DNA from: Alistipes putredinis
GTDB taxonomy: Bacteria > Bacteroidota > Bacteroidia > Bacteroidales > Rikenellaceae
Direction of reading: 5' to 3'
Assembly: GCA_022009915.1 (NCBI GenBank)
Contig: CP091730.1
Location: 1,240,001-1,304,000, forward strand
Length of the DNA stretch: 64,000 bases
Shown here: positions 54,376-64,000 of the stretch, in pieces
Layout: every line of letters starts with the position of its first letter
How positions within the stretch are numbered: position 1 is the first letter of the stretch
The notes under the pieces: generated by a model
Database searches by the model: none
What the model was told of the DNA's origin: nothing
The model's input: only the letters and a program-made list of their open reading frames with translations
Program-made: the position numbers and the translations under genes

Positions 54376-55823
54376 TCAACGGCACAGCTCGAAAATCTCG
54401 TGCCGGTCGAAATCCGCCCAGTAGCGCAGAGCCAGAGAACGTATGTACTGCCAGTACGGCTGTGTCGAATCGCCGTACATTTCCTTTCCCCGCCGAACGT
54501 CCTCGCGTATGCGCTCGGCATACTCGGGTTTGAGAACGAGGCGTATGCTTCTGCCTTTGAAACTGAACTCGGCTTCCGCACGCGGATGCCCGACAGGGAC
54601 GGCCGTAATCAGCCCGTGTCCCATAGTGCCGCCGGTGGCTACCTGCAATCCGTCGTTCATGCAGCTGACGGGCGGCGTGCTGCCGGCGAAAGAGACGACC
54701 GCAATGTCGTCCACCCCTATATTGAAATATTCGCGGGCGCGAATGCCCATTTTCACCCCGATTGTCGCATAGATGCCCAGATGACCGTGCAGTTCGTTGG
54801 TGAGCACCGCGGCTCGCCATTCGCTCGGGCCCCAATGCGCTATGGCCGAGTCGATGATAGGTGCGACATCATCTGCATAGAGCGCCTTCGAGGTCGGAAA
54901 GCCGAAAAATACACGGCTCTCGCTGTCCGGCTTTCCGCGCAGTATCGCTAATGCGGCTTTTTGTAGCTCGGAGGCGGATACGGAAGGTTTCGGGCAGCAT
55001 ATCTTCATCGTTTCGCTTACGGCCCGCGTGTCGAACAAGCTCGGGCCGGTACAGGTAGAGCGCTACGAGCTCGTCCCATATTTTCAAATGATTGGCCTCG
55101 ATTAGGCGGTTCAGCGGAGCACTGCGGTGCGTACCGGCTATCTTCGCGGCGTAGGGCGTTCCGACGGCCTCTATCGAGTCTATCCATTCGAATGTCACCA
55201 CGGTGGGGCGTGCCGGATTTTTCCGACACGACGCAGACGGGGATTCCGCTCTCCAAGACGAAGCGTGCCGAAACTGTGTCAGTCATGTAATTTACACCCG
55301 AGAAGGGCCCGTCGGCGCTGCCGTACCATACCACCCGTTCGATACCGCTCTTCAAGTCGGGATTCTTTCGCATGGCGTCGTAAATATTGGTGAGCGGCCC
55401 GAGAGCTACGAATATCACCTTCTCCTCTTCCTCTTTTACCGCTCGTGCGATAAGGTCGTCGGCCGCAGCGGATTCGACGGCCGGCGTATCGGCCCAAACT
55501 GTCTGCGCGGCATGTCGTCTCCATATCGGAGCAGGGGCATCGACGGCTCTGCCGCATCCTGTCGGTATCCCTTCGTGGTAGAATTCTGCCGTCAGAGCGG
55601 AGACCCTGCGTGCTGCGTCCGAGGGGGTCAGTGCGCCTTCGGATGCCGTTACGGCGAGTACCTCGGCTTCGCGGTTTCCGAGGAGCATGCACAGCGTCCG
55701 CAGGTCGTCCGGCGCACCGTCAGTGTCTATAATGATATGGAATCGCGCTTTGCCGGAGTGGGCCGTGGCGTTGAACGCGGCGAACAAAACCAGCAGAGAG
55801 AACAGAACCGAGCGTTTTGTCAT
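54376..55823 (-). CDS. Exported nucleoside hydrolase fused to an FmdE-like domain, frameshifted
   Basis: A signal peptide (MTKRSVLFSLLVLFAAFNAT) is followed by an inosine-uridine nucleoside hydrolase domain, residues about 27-320. It carries the Ca-binding start IIDTDGAPDDLRTLCMLL and VALGPLTNIYDAM. The C-terminal 160 residues are FmdE-like (LTNELHGHLGIYATIGVKMG, then CMNDGLQVATGGTMGHG). The FmdE cysteines are mostly lost: HGHLC is HGHLG, and TGCT is TGGT, with one Cys kept. The frame is broken near 55215 and 55030. The gene follows a TonB receptor by 12 bases. Release of bases from imported nucleoside-like ligands in the periplasm is a reasonable model, not a demonstrated one. Confidence 0.85.
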
Positions 55824-55835
55824 AATCGTTTCCTC

Positions 55836-57738
55836 TTAAAAAGTTATATCTATGCCTCCCATAGCCGTCGCCTTGGGCATCGGATAACCGGCATTTATCT
55901 CATAGCGCTGCGCCAGCAGATTTTCGCCGCGTGCATATATTTTCAGCCATTTCGACACCCGAAAACTCCCGTCGGCGCTCCATAGCACGAAACTTTCCCT
56001 GCTCACAGGATCTACCCGCGTGTACAGGCCGTGAACGTACTGCACTCCGGTCGAGAAGCTCCACCTTTTACAGGAAAAATCCACTTCTGCGTACGAGCTT
56101 TGTGTTCGGGCGCCGCGACGACCGGATATTTCATATGCAGATAGCTGTAATTGGCCGTCACCGACCAGGCTGCGGCCTATTGCGCAGCTCAGTTCCGCCT
56201 CGGCGCCGCAATTCTTGATTTTTACCCGTGTTTATATACTTCGGACGCCCGTTCACCGGCACGCGCATTATTATGTCCTGCCCGTCGATGTAGAACACGT
56301 TCACGCCATAAGATAGAGCTCCTCCCAGAAGCCTCTGTGAAAAAGACAGCTCGTAGTTCATCAGTCTCTCCGGCCTCAGTTCGGAGTTCTGCGGCTGAAA
56401 CATGTACATTTCGCGTATCGTGGGAAATCTGAATCCTTTTCCGACCGTTGCTTTCAGTTCCGCGCTCTTGGAAAGGTGGAATGCTATTCCCGCCTGCGGT
56501 ATCCACTCCGTGCCCACGTGCGAATGGCGGTCGAGCCTGATTCCGGCATTGAGCGTCAGCCAATGACTTACGGACTGGCGGAAATCCAAGTAGCCGGCTA
56601 TCTCGTGCATCGTCTTGTCCGCCGTGGTCGCATCGTGTCCGTCATTGTAGCGGTTCCATGCCTTGCCTCCGAAATACTGGTAATCGACTCCTGCCGTCAG
56701 ACGGTTGCCTCGGAACATGCGCACGCTCTGATACCACGAAACGCCCATCATCTTGTCTTTCGAGTTGAACATGTAGTCGGGCGGCGGCTCACCCTCCGAA
56801 TGCCCGTCGTCGATTTTATGCCGGCCCCAGTTGTAGAAAAAAACTCAAAGGCTCCCGAAGTTTTCTCGTATTCGTTGCGCACGGCTGCCGATGGCGCTCC
56901 GCGCGTGATTCGCGAATCGTTGTCCAGAACCGGTGCCTGAACGCTCCCCGGGTTGGAGGCGTTGAAGTGCGTCAGGTTTACATCCGCCTCGATGTCCCAG
57001 TGCCTGCTTGCGCTGTATCCTATCTTGACATAACCTCCGTACTGCTCGAATCCCATATTTTTGCGATGTCCGTCGCTGCGGTTGTACGAACCTGTTATCA
57101 CGCTCGTAAAACGTCCGGCCTTTATGCGGTTGGACACTTCGCTTTGCAGCGTGTTGTACGAACCGTAGCCTGCGTTTACGTTGGTCCTAACGCCGTCCTC
57201 CCGCATCTTGCGAGTGACGATGTTGATTACGCCACCCATGGCCTTCGAACCGTACAGCACCGATGCAGGTCCGCGCACGACCTCAACCTTGTCCGCAATC
57301 ATCGACTGATACGCATCGGCGATAGGATGCCCCATAAGTCCCATGTACTGCGGATGCCCGTCGATTAAAACCAGCATGGCCGTCGTCGGAGAACCCTGCG
57401 TCCCGTTTCCGACGCCGCGCATCGTCATCCCTCCGGATGCACCGGCCGAAACTCCGTACCCCATGATTCCGCGCGAGGTCGTGAACAGCCCCGGCACGTG
57501 CCGAGTGATTGTCGGCAGCAGCGAGGGCTGATATTCGTTCTCTATTTCGCGGCGGTCCACTACGGATACAGTCATCGGCAGAAGCCGGGCATCTGTCCCG
57601 TAGCGAGTGCCGGTTCCCACTATCTTTTCAACCTCATGCACTGTCTCTTCGCCGCGAACCGTATCCGCCGTCTGGGCACTCGCCGCCCCGAATGAAAACC
57701 GTACAGCCAACCGCAGCGACGATTGTTCCTATTCTCAT
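55836..57738 (-). CDS. TonB-dependent outer-membrane receptor, frameshifted
   Basis: The restored protein of about 630 residues has a signal peptide (start at 57738), a TonB-box region, a plug domain (VLIDGHPQYMGLMGHPIADA, VEVVRGPASVLYGSKAMGG, VINIVTRK) and a 22-strand barrel ending ATAMGGIDITF, with a terminal Phe as barrel proteins have. It is of the BtuB/CirA type, not SusC, and has no CarboxypepD-like domain. Breaks lie near 57705, 56840, 56217 and 56100. The exported nucleoside hydrolase/FmdE protein follows in the same operon, so the ligand may be a nucleoside-containing compound; that is inference. Confidence 0.9.
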
Positions 57739-57960
57739 TCCGCTTTTTTTGTGATAAAACAAATAAATTCTTAAATCTTAATAAGATATGAGCCTCTTTC
57801 GCATATGCCAGCAAATTCGTTACAGCAATCTTCCGAAACCGGTCTCGTTTCTCGAATGATATGCGATGATTCATTCGTTCTTATATAACGATCAAGCGAG
57901 AGAAAAAGCGGCCAAATAAAAAGAGAAGATTCAACCTCCTCTTTTTGCAATGAATTTTGT

Positions 57961-57968
57961 TACCTTTG
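57961..57968 (+). promoter_or_regulatory. -7 element for the Type ISP gene
   Basis: TACCTTTG lies 22 bases before the ATG at 57991. TTTTTG at 57942-57947 is only 13 bases upstream, so the -33 box is unclear. Confidence 0.5.
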
Positions 57969-57990
57969 TTTTGACTATACAATCATACAA

Positions 57991-60900
57991 ATGACGACTT
58001 TCATAGACATACTGAATAAATTCCGCAAGGAATCTTTTTTCGCAGAGAGACAAAGGATTCCGTTTTTGAACGCCTGATGCAGGCTTATCTGCGAACCACC
58101 ACACTATACGAAAGCCTTTTTGAAAATGTATGGCTGTGGTTGGAGTTCCCGTATCACAACCAATTCGGAGGCAAAGATGTCGGCATCGACCTTGTAGCCC
58201 GAACATTAACAGATGACTATTGGGCAATTCAATGCAAGTGCTACGACAATGATTCGCGTATTGACAAACCCGATGTAGATTCTTTCCTTGCCACGTCGGG
58301 CAAAACTTTTGAAGTCGATGGTCGCAAAGTCGGTTTTTCGCAACGACTGTGGATTTCGACAACCAATAATTGGGGTTCTACTGCGGAATTGACCATCAAG
58401 AACCAAACACCGCCTGTTACCCGCCTTAACCTAATCGACCTCGAAGCAGATGATGTGGATTGGAAACTGCTTGAACAGGGCTTGTTCGGCAAGGCATCGC
58501 GCTCGAAGCCATTTGATATTAAGGAGCATCAGCAAAAAGCTATTGACAAGACGCACGAGTATCTGAAAACTCACGAGCGCGGCAAGTTGATTATGGCGTG
58601 TGGCACGGGCAAGACATTCACTTCTCTCAAAATAGCCGAGAACGAAACGGGCAACAAGGGGCTTGTACTCTTTATGGTTCCGTCAATCGCTTTGCTCGGT
58701 CAGACCCTGCGTTCTTGGTCGCAACAGGCAACGGTGCCAATCAATGCTGTATGTATCTGCTCCGATGCTATGGTCTCCAAGCAGGAGGAGAAGAACGACG
58801 AGAATATAGTCAGCACCATAGACCTTGCCCTGCCTGCATCGACCGACATAAAGAACATTGCCGATCAGTTGGAGGCAATTCATCGTGCACACCGCGAGGG
58901 CATGACGGTGGTATTTTCCACCTACCAATCCATCGAGGTCATATCCAAAGCACAAAAGGAGGTTTTGCACCGCACGAACGATACATTCGGCGTATTCGAC
59001 CTGATTATATGCGATGAGGCTCACCGCACAACGGGCGTAACGTTGAAAGACGAGAAAGAGAGTACATTTGTCAAGGTGCATCGCAACGATTTCATTCAGG
59101 CGAAGCATCGCATCTATATGACTGCTACTCCACGCCTTTATACCGATGAGACCAAGCGCAAGGCAGAGGAGAATTCGGCGGTGCTCTGTTCGATGGACGA
59201 CAAGGCGATGTATGGCGATGAAATTTACCGTATAGGCTTCGGCGAGGCTGTCGAGAAGAATCTGCTTACCGATTACAAGGTTCTCATATTGGCTGTCGGC
59301 GAAAAGGACATAACGCCGACCCTGCAAAAAGCCATAACTCAAAAACGATGGCGTAATCAATGCCGATGATGCCTCCAAATTCATAGGTGTCATCAACGCC
59401 CTGTCCAAAAAAAGATGCTCGGCGATGATGAGGGACTGATTAAAAAAATGCCGATCCGCTGCCTATGCGCCGTGCTGTGGCATTCTGTTCATCTATAAAA
59501 TCCTCGAAGGCGGTGGCGCAGGTGTTTACCGAGTGTAAAGACCTCTATATGGAGGATATTCTCGAAACGGAAAAGTCCACCATGGTCGATGTGGTTGCCC
59601 ACCATGTGGACGGGACGATGTCGGCTACCAGTCGCGATAAGGAATTGATGTGGCTCAAAGGTCAGACCGACAATGATATGGAGTGCCGTATGCTGACCAA
59701 TGCCCGTTGTTTGAGCGAGGGTGTCGATGTGCCGTCGTTGGACGCTGTGGTGTTCGTGTCGCCCAAGAACTCGCAGGTCGATGTTGTGCAGTCGGTAGGT
59801 CGAGTTATGCGCCGCAGCGAGGGCAAGAAGTATGGCTACATAATTATACCCGTCGTTGTGCCGTCCGATGCCGAGGGCGAAGTAATTTTGGAGAAGCACC
59901 CCAATTTCAAGGTTGTGTGGACGGTCCTTAACGCATTGCGTGCGCATGACGACCGTTTCAATGCCGAAATCAACAAAATCGAACTCTCCAAGCGCAAACC
60001 GAAAAACATTCTCTTCGGCGGTGTGGGCGTAGGTCGCAAGGATAGCGACGACGGTACCAAATCGTCCGGTGACAGCAAGCCCGATACCGACAGTGCAGCG
60101 GCGGCTATGGCGCGGCAACTCCAAATGTCGTTCAACGACCTGCAAAACGTATTCTATGCCAAGATGGTGCAGAAAGTAGGCACCAAACGCTATTGGGAAC
60201 AATGGGCGCGGGACATTGCACAGATTGCCGAAGAGCATATCGAGCGTATCAAGAATCTCATAGCCGATGACGGCAAGCATCGCCGAGCCTTCGATTCGCT
60301 TATGCGCGGTCTGCGCCGCAACATCAATCCCGGACTTTCGGAGCAGGATGTTATCGAGATGCTCTCGCAGCATATCATAACCCGTCCCGTGTTCGAGGCT
60401 CTGTTCGAGAACTACGAATTTGCGCAGAGTAATCCGGTGTCGAAGTCGATGCAGCGTATGCTCGACCTGCTGGACGATGAGGTTAAAACCGAGGAGGAGC
60501 ACGAAAAACTCCAAAAGTTCTACGACTATGTCCGTACCACGGTGGGCAAAATCAGCGATGCCGAAGGACGACAACGCATAATAGTCGAATTGTACGACAA
60601 ATTCTTCAAAACCGCATCACCCAAGACCGTCGAGAAGCTGGGCATCGTCTATACTCCTGTCGAAGTGGTAGATTTTATCATCAACTCGGTCGGCTATATT
60701 CTGAAAAAGGAGTTCGGACGCTCGCTTTCGGACGAGAATGTCCATATCCTCGACCCGTTTACGGGCACGGGTACATTCATTACGCGCCTGCTGCAAAGCG
60801 GACAAATCTCGCGTGCGGCATTGGAACGCAAGTATGGCAAGGAGATACATGCCAACGAGATTGTGCTGATGGCATACTACATCGCCTCAATCAACATCGA

Positions 60901-62926
60901 GAATGTATTCCACGACCTGATTGGCCCTGATGCGAAATACAAGCCTTTCGACGGTATCTGCCTCACCGATACATTCCAATTGGGTGAAGACTTGGAGCAT
61001 GATAACGAAAGCCGCGCTGCACTGGAAGAAATCTTTCCGGCTAACTCGCAACGGGTCAAAAGACAGCGCAAAAAGCGCATTACCGTCATTGTCGGCAACC
61101 CTCCATATTCCGTGGGCCAAAAGTCGGCCAATGACAATGCGCAAAACCGAAAATACCCGACGCTCGACAAACACCTCGGAGATACCTATGCGAAGGGAAC
61201 TGATGCGAATAACAAAAACTCGCTTTACGACAGCTATATCAAGGCTTTTTCGTTGGGCTTCCGACCGAATAGACCCTGAAAACGGCGGTGTTATTGGTTT
61301 TGTCACCAACGGCAACTGGCTCGATGGCAATGCGCAGAATGGCATGCGTAAATGCCTCGAACGCGAATTTTCGTCCATCTATGTATTTAATTTGAGAGGC
61401 AACTGTCGAACAAGCGGGGAAATCCGTCGCAAGGAAGGCGATGGCGTTTTCGGACTTGGCTCCCGAACTCCGATTGCCATAACCATATTGGTCAAGAAAC
61501 CGAAGGCTGCGGACATAAAGGCGCACATTTTCTATCATGACATCGGCGACTATCTTTCGCGTGAGGATAAGTTGAATATTATTCGCAATATGGGCAATAT
61601 CGGCAATCCGCAGATGCAATGGACGCATATTGAACCGAACAAACACGGCGATTGGCTCAACAAACGAAGCGAGTTGTTCAACTTGTTTACACCTCTTGGT
61701 AATAAGGACGACAAGAAGGATAAAAAGACTTTCTTTGTGCCGTACTATTCCAATGGTCTGAAAACGCAACGCGATTCGTGGTGCTATAATAGTTCATTGG
61801 CTGTTGTGAAAGAGAAGGCTGTCGAGCAAATTGATTTTTATAATGAACAATGCCGACTGCTATCACAAGGTGAGATTGCAGAGGTGGATTATTCCACTGC
61901 AAGGATAAGTTGGACTCGTGCGGTATTGGCAGATGCGCATAAATGCAGATTATATAATGTTAAGAGTCTGCCAGTATGTAGAATCGATATATAGACCATT
62001 CTTTAAGCAACATCTATTGTTTTTATAAACCGCTTAATGAAATGGTTTATCAAATCCCGAAACTCTTCCCGACACCTCAACACAAGAATTTGGTGATTTG
62101 TGTGTCGGGCATAGGCGCAAGCAAAGATTTCTCCGCATTGATGACGGATTTAATTCCATGTTTGGATATGGTTGAAAAATCCCAGTGTTTCCCGCTCTAT
62201 TGGTACGACGACAGCACATCGGATATTGCCGACCTCTTTACGCAAGGGGTAAGGGATGACAAGGCCGATATGGACAGGTGGGTGCGGCGCGACGGAGTGA
62301 CTGATTGGATACTCTCGACTGCTCGCAAGCAATACGGTTCGAAGGTTACGAAGGAGGATATATTCTACTATGTCTACGGTATTCTGCACTCTCCCGACTA
62401 CCGTGCGGCATTTTCGGCAGATCTCAAAAAGTCGTTGCCTCGCCTGCCGTTGGTTGAGGCTGCCGATGACTTTTGGACATTCAGTAAAGCCGGTCGCGAT
62501 CTTGCCTCGCTTCATTTGAATTACGAAACGGTCGAGCCTTATGCAGGGTGCCGTATCGTCTTCTCTCCGCTGACCGACCGCGGCGGCAGCATGAACTATC
62601 GTGTCGAGAAGATGCGTTTCGGCAAGAAGGACAGCAAGATGGCGGACAAGGGCGTGATATATTACAACTCGGGCATAACTATCGAGAACATACCGCCCGA
62701 AGCATACGACTATGTGGTGAACGGCAAGTCGGCAATCGAATGGATTATGGAACGCTACGCCGTAACGACCAACAAGGACAGCGGCATAATGAACGATACG
62801 AACGATTGGGCAGCGGAACATGACGACGAGAAATACATTTTCAACCTGCTGCTGCGCATCATCACCGTCTCTCTCGAAACGATGAAGATTGTTCGCTCGC
62901 TCCCCGAACTGAAATTAGAAGAGTAA
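57991..62926 (+). CDS. Type ISP single-chain restriction-modification enzyme, frameshifted
   Basis: One protein of about 1,640 residues combines all functions of a restriction system, like LlaGI and LlaBIII. In order: a PD-(D/E)xK nuclease (GIDLVARTLTDDYWAIQCKC, about residue 63); an SF2 helicase/translocase with MACGTGKT (203), ICDEAH (340), TATPR (377) and QSVGRVMRR (600); a methyltransferase with DPFTGTGTFI (921) and GNPPYSVG (1035); and a C-terminal recognition domain (EDIFYYVYGILHSPDYRAAF). Breaks are at 58035-58040, 58063-58067, near 59345, 59410-59450, 61260, about 61965 and 62020-62024. Repair of the last two gives SIYRPFFKQHLLFYKPLNEM and joins the C-terminal domain, which otherwise looks like a separate gene. 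Confidence 0.92.
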
Positions 62927-62931
62927 AATTT

Positions 62932-62967
62932 GGAGTGGCGGTATATGGCAGTGTCGCCACTTTTTGC
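62932..62967 (+). terminator. Terminator after the Type ISP gene
   Basis: AGTGGCG (62934-62940) pairs with CGCCACT (62955-62961), followed by T5. Confidence 0.75.
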
Positions 62968-63130
62968 CGTCTTCCTTTGCTTGGAATTGATACGACAAAT
63001 CCGTTATGCAAAGAAAAATATAGAATTACGAAACTGGCTTCGCATCAAGTTCCACGAAGTAAAGCAAACCGATTCGGCAATGGCGGATAGTGTATTTTTC
63101 GAATAGGAGAATTATAATCTGTAAAAATAG

Positions 63131-63158
63131 AGGCAGAGCCTTTTGGCCCTGCCTTTTT
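63131..63158 (+). terminator. Terminator-like hairpin with no upstream gene
   Basis: AGGCAG and CTGCCT (63131-63136 with 63149-63154) plus an inner GCC/GGC form a stem with a T run. It lies 200 bases after the Type ISP gene, so it may end a short unannotated RNA. Confidence 0.5.
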
Positions 63159-63251
63159 CAATGCTGCCGAACGCTGTTTGGGCGTCTGGCCGGTCGGGTG
63201 TTTTTCTTGTGTCGATGCAAAATGAGCGGTGCAAGACGGATTCTGAAACGA

Positions 63252-63286
63252 CATACGGCAGCCGATTTGCATCCGGCTGCCGTATG
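63252..63286 (-). terminator. Hairpin after the flavin reductase gene
   Basis: CATACGGCAGCCG (63252-63264) pairs perfectly with 63274-63286. It lies 10 bases beyond the stop of the minus-strand flavin reductase gene. The T tract is weak. Confidence 0.6.
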
Positions 63287-63295
63287 AACGGTATT

Positions 63296-63859
63296 TTAGA
63301 GAATTTTCTTTCCGTCCTTAAATGCCTTTCCGACAATGTCGCCGAGTACGCGATAGGAACCGGAGGATGAATCGTATGAAATGGGGCGCAGTTTGCCTAA
63401 ATCCACCTTGCCCTGCGCATCCAAGACTGACTCGTCCGCCAGCATATTGACGACTTCTCCCACGACGTGCATTTCGCCCAATGCTTCCTGCATTTCAATG
63501 ACCTTGCATTCAAGTGTCAAAGGATATTCGTCGATAACAGGAGCATTCACGAATTCACTTTGCGAGACGTGTACTCCGGCTTTCTCGATTTTGTTTTCCC
63601 TGCGTCCCGACACGAGACCGAAATAGTCTGACATTACCAGCGTATCGACGGTGGCAATGCTTAACGTGAATGCCTTTGTGTGTTTGAGGTTTTCGGTGGT
63701 CTTGTGGTTTAGCGAGAGATTCAATGCGACATGATGATAGCCGCACTGACCGCCCCATGCTACATTCATAGCGTTGGGCGTACCTTGTTCGTCATAAGTC
63801 GCCACAATCAGCACGGGCAGCGGAGCGACTGTTGGGGTATTTCCTAAATTCTTTTTCAT
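63296..63859 (-). CDS. Flavin reductase-like protein
   Basis: The 187-residue intact protein has a split-barrel FMN-binding fold: APLPVLIVATYDEQGTPNAM, VAWGGQCGYHHVALNLSLNH, then FTLSIATVDTLVMSDYFGLV. These are marks of the flavin reductase/DUF447-like family, which bind FMN and reduce it or transfer electrons. I chose the ATG at 63859 (MKKNLGNTPTV). Upstream codons belong to the preceding aldo/keto reductase frame. That gene stops 4 bases before this start, so they are co-transcribed. Confidence 0.9.
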   Translation of the reverse strand: MKKNLGNTPTVAPLPVLIVATYDEQGTPNAMNVAWGGQCGYHHVALNLSLNHKTTENLKHTKAFTLSIATVDTLVMSDYFGLVSGRRENKIEKAGVHVSQSEFVNAPVIDEYPLTLECKVIEMQEALGEMHVVGEVVNMLADESVLDAQGKVDLGKLRPISYDSSSGSYRVLGDIVGKAFKDGKKIL

Positions 63860-63863
63860 CGCA

Positions 63864-64000
63864 TTACCTCCATCCCATGAACATTCTCGTCGTTTCGGCA
63901 TCGTGATGGTCGAAGAAAAGGCTTCGGCCTGTGTCAAGCGTGGCAATGGCGGCCATATCCTCGTCCGAGAGCGAAAAGTCGAAAATGTCGATATTCTGCC
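63864..64000 (-). CDS. Aldo/keto reductase, C-terminal end
   Basis: Only the last 44 codons are present: the sequence NIDIFDFSLSDEDMAAIATL followed by DTGRSLFFDHHDAETTRMFM is the usual end of 2,5-diketogluconate reductase-type AKRs, which reduce carbonyls with NADPH. The rest lies outside the window. The flavin reductase follows in the same operon. Confidence 0.85.
   Translation of the reverse strand, partial: QNIDIFDFSLSDEDMAAIATLDTGRSLFFDHHDAETTRMFMGWR

Larger units (their letters stand above)
62968..63295. other. Gene-free stretch with two hairpins
   Basis: No supported gene is present. Short frames on both strands have no start signal. The two hairpins at 63131-63158 and 63252-63286 are listed separately. 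Confidence 0.45.

Noticed and set aside
62042..62926. A separate 294-residue protein after the Type ISP gene
   Set aside because: Its sequence is the known C-terminal domain of Type ISP enzymes, and repair of two run lengths joins it in frame.

Overview
The window is chromosomal DNA of a Bacteroidota bacterium. The 16S rRNA gene reads like Rikenellaceae, close to Alistipes. Most genes have the phylum's -33 TTTG / -7 TAnnTTTG promoter. BACON domains, a DUF5723 outer-membrane protein, a Bacteroidota-type second EF-G and a TonB-dependent receptor fit the same assignment.

A property that affects every entry: about half of the long genes are split by single-base length changes, mostly in homopolymer runs. 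In at least fifteen places a run of five must be four to restore a conserved protein. In several longer runs one base is missing. The restored proteins are complete and carry intact motifs, so I treat these as sequence errors. I give one entry per gene over its restored extent and say where it is broken.

Layout. 1-6.3 kb (+): end of secDF, cdaA (c-di-AMP synthase), and a very long lipoprotein followed by a DUF5723 barrel. 6.4-10.4 kb (-): three adjacent secreted endonuclease/exonuclease/phosphatase (EEP) enzymes, two carrying triple BACON domains. 10.6-15.6 kb (+): an EF-G2-like translocase with altered GTPase switches, then tatD-tcdA-xerC-hpf. 15.6-20.2 kb: an envelope operon (barrel plus two paralogous lipoproteins), a Crp/Fnr regulator, prmA and a DAACS symporter. 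20.4-25.7 kb: a complete rrn operon (16S, tRNA-Ile, tRNA-Ala, 23S, 5S) with tandem promoters. 26.4-32.6 kb (-): a stomatin/NfeD pair, tRNA-Leu, and an operon running histidine kinase, response regulator, cysE, LTA-synthase-like sulfatase. 32.9-33.3 kb (-): a candidate structured RNA of 6S type. 33.6-39.3 kb: a GT2 glycosyltransferase, pyrC, tRNA-Leu, rubredoxin, purB, DoxX, a methyltransferase and tRNA-Thr. 39.5-47.3 kb (+): oxyR, then rsfS-ftsH-cdsA-psd-PerM-riboflavin kinase/ahcY. 47.5-54.3 kb: a hypothetical membrane protein, a Ca2+/Na+ antiporter, dnaG, tRNA-Arg, an S24-like regulator, ribE and a histidine kinase. 54.4-57.7 kb (-): a TonB receptor followed by a nucleoside-hydrolase/FmdE fusion. 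58-62.9 kb (+): a single-chain Type ISP restriction-modification enzyme. The window ends with a flavin reductase and the end of an aldo/keto reductase (-).

Most of this is housekeeping. The points most worth a second look are the EF-G2 with both catalytic switches changed, the nucleoside-hydrolase/FmdE fusion with its TonB receptor, the BACON-EEP triplet, the riboflavin kinase/AhcY read-through fusion, and the candidate 6S-like RNA upstream of the two-component operon. I found no CRISPR array, prophage or insertion sequence.
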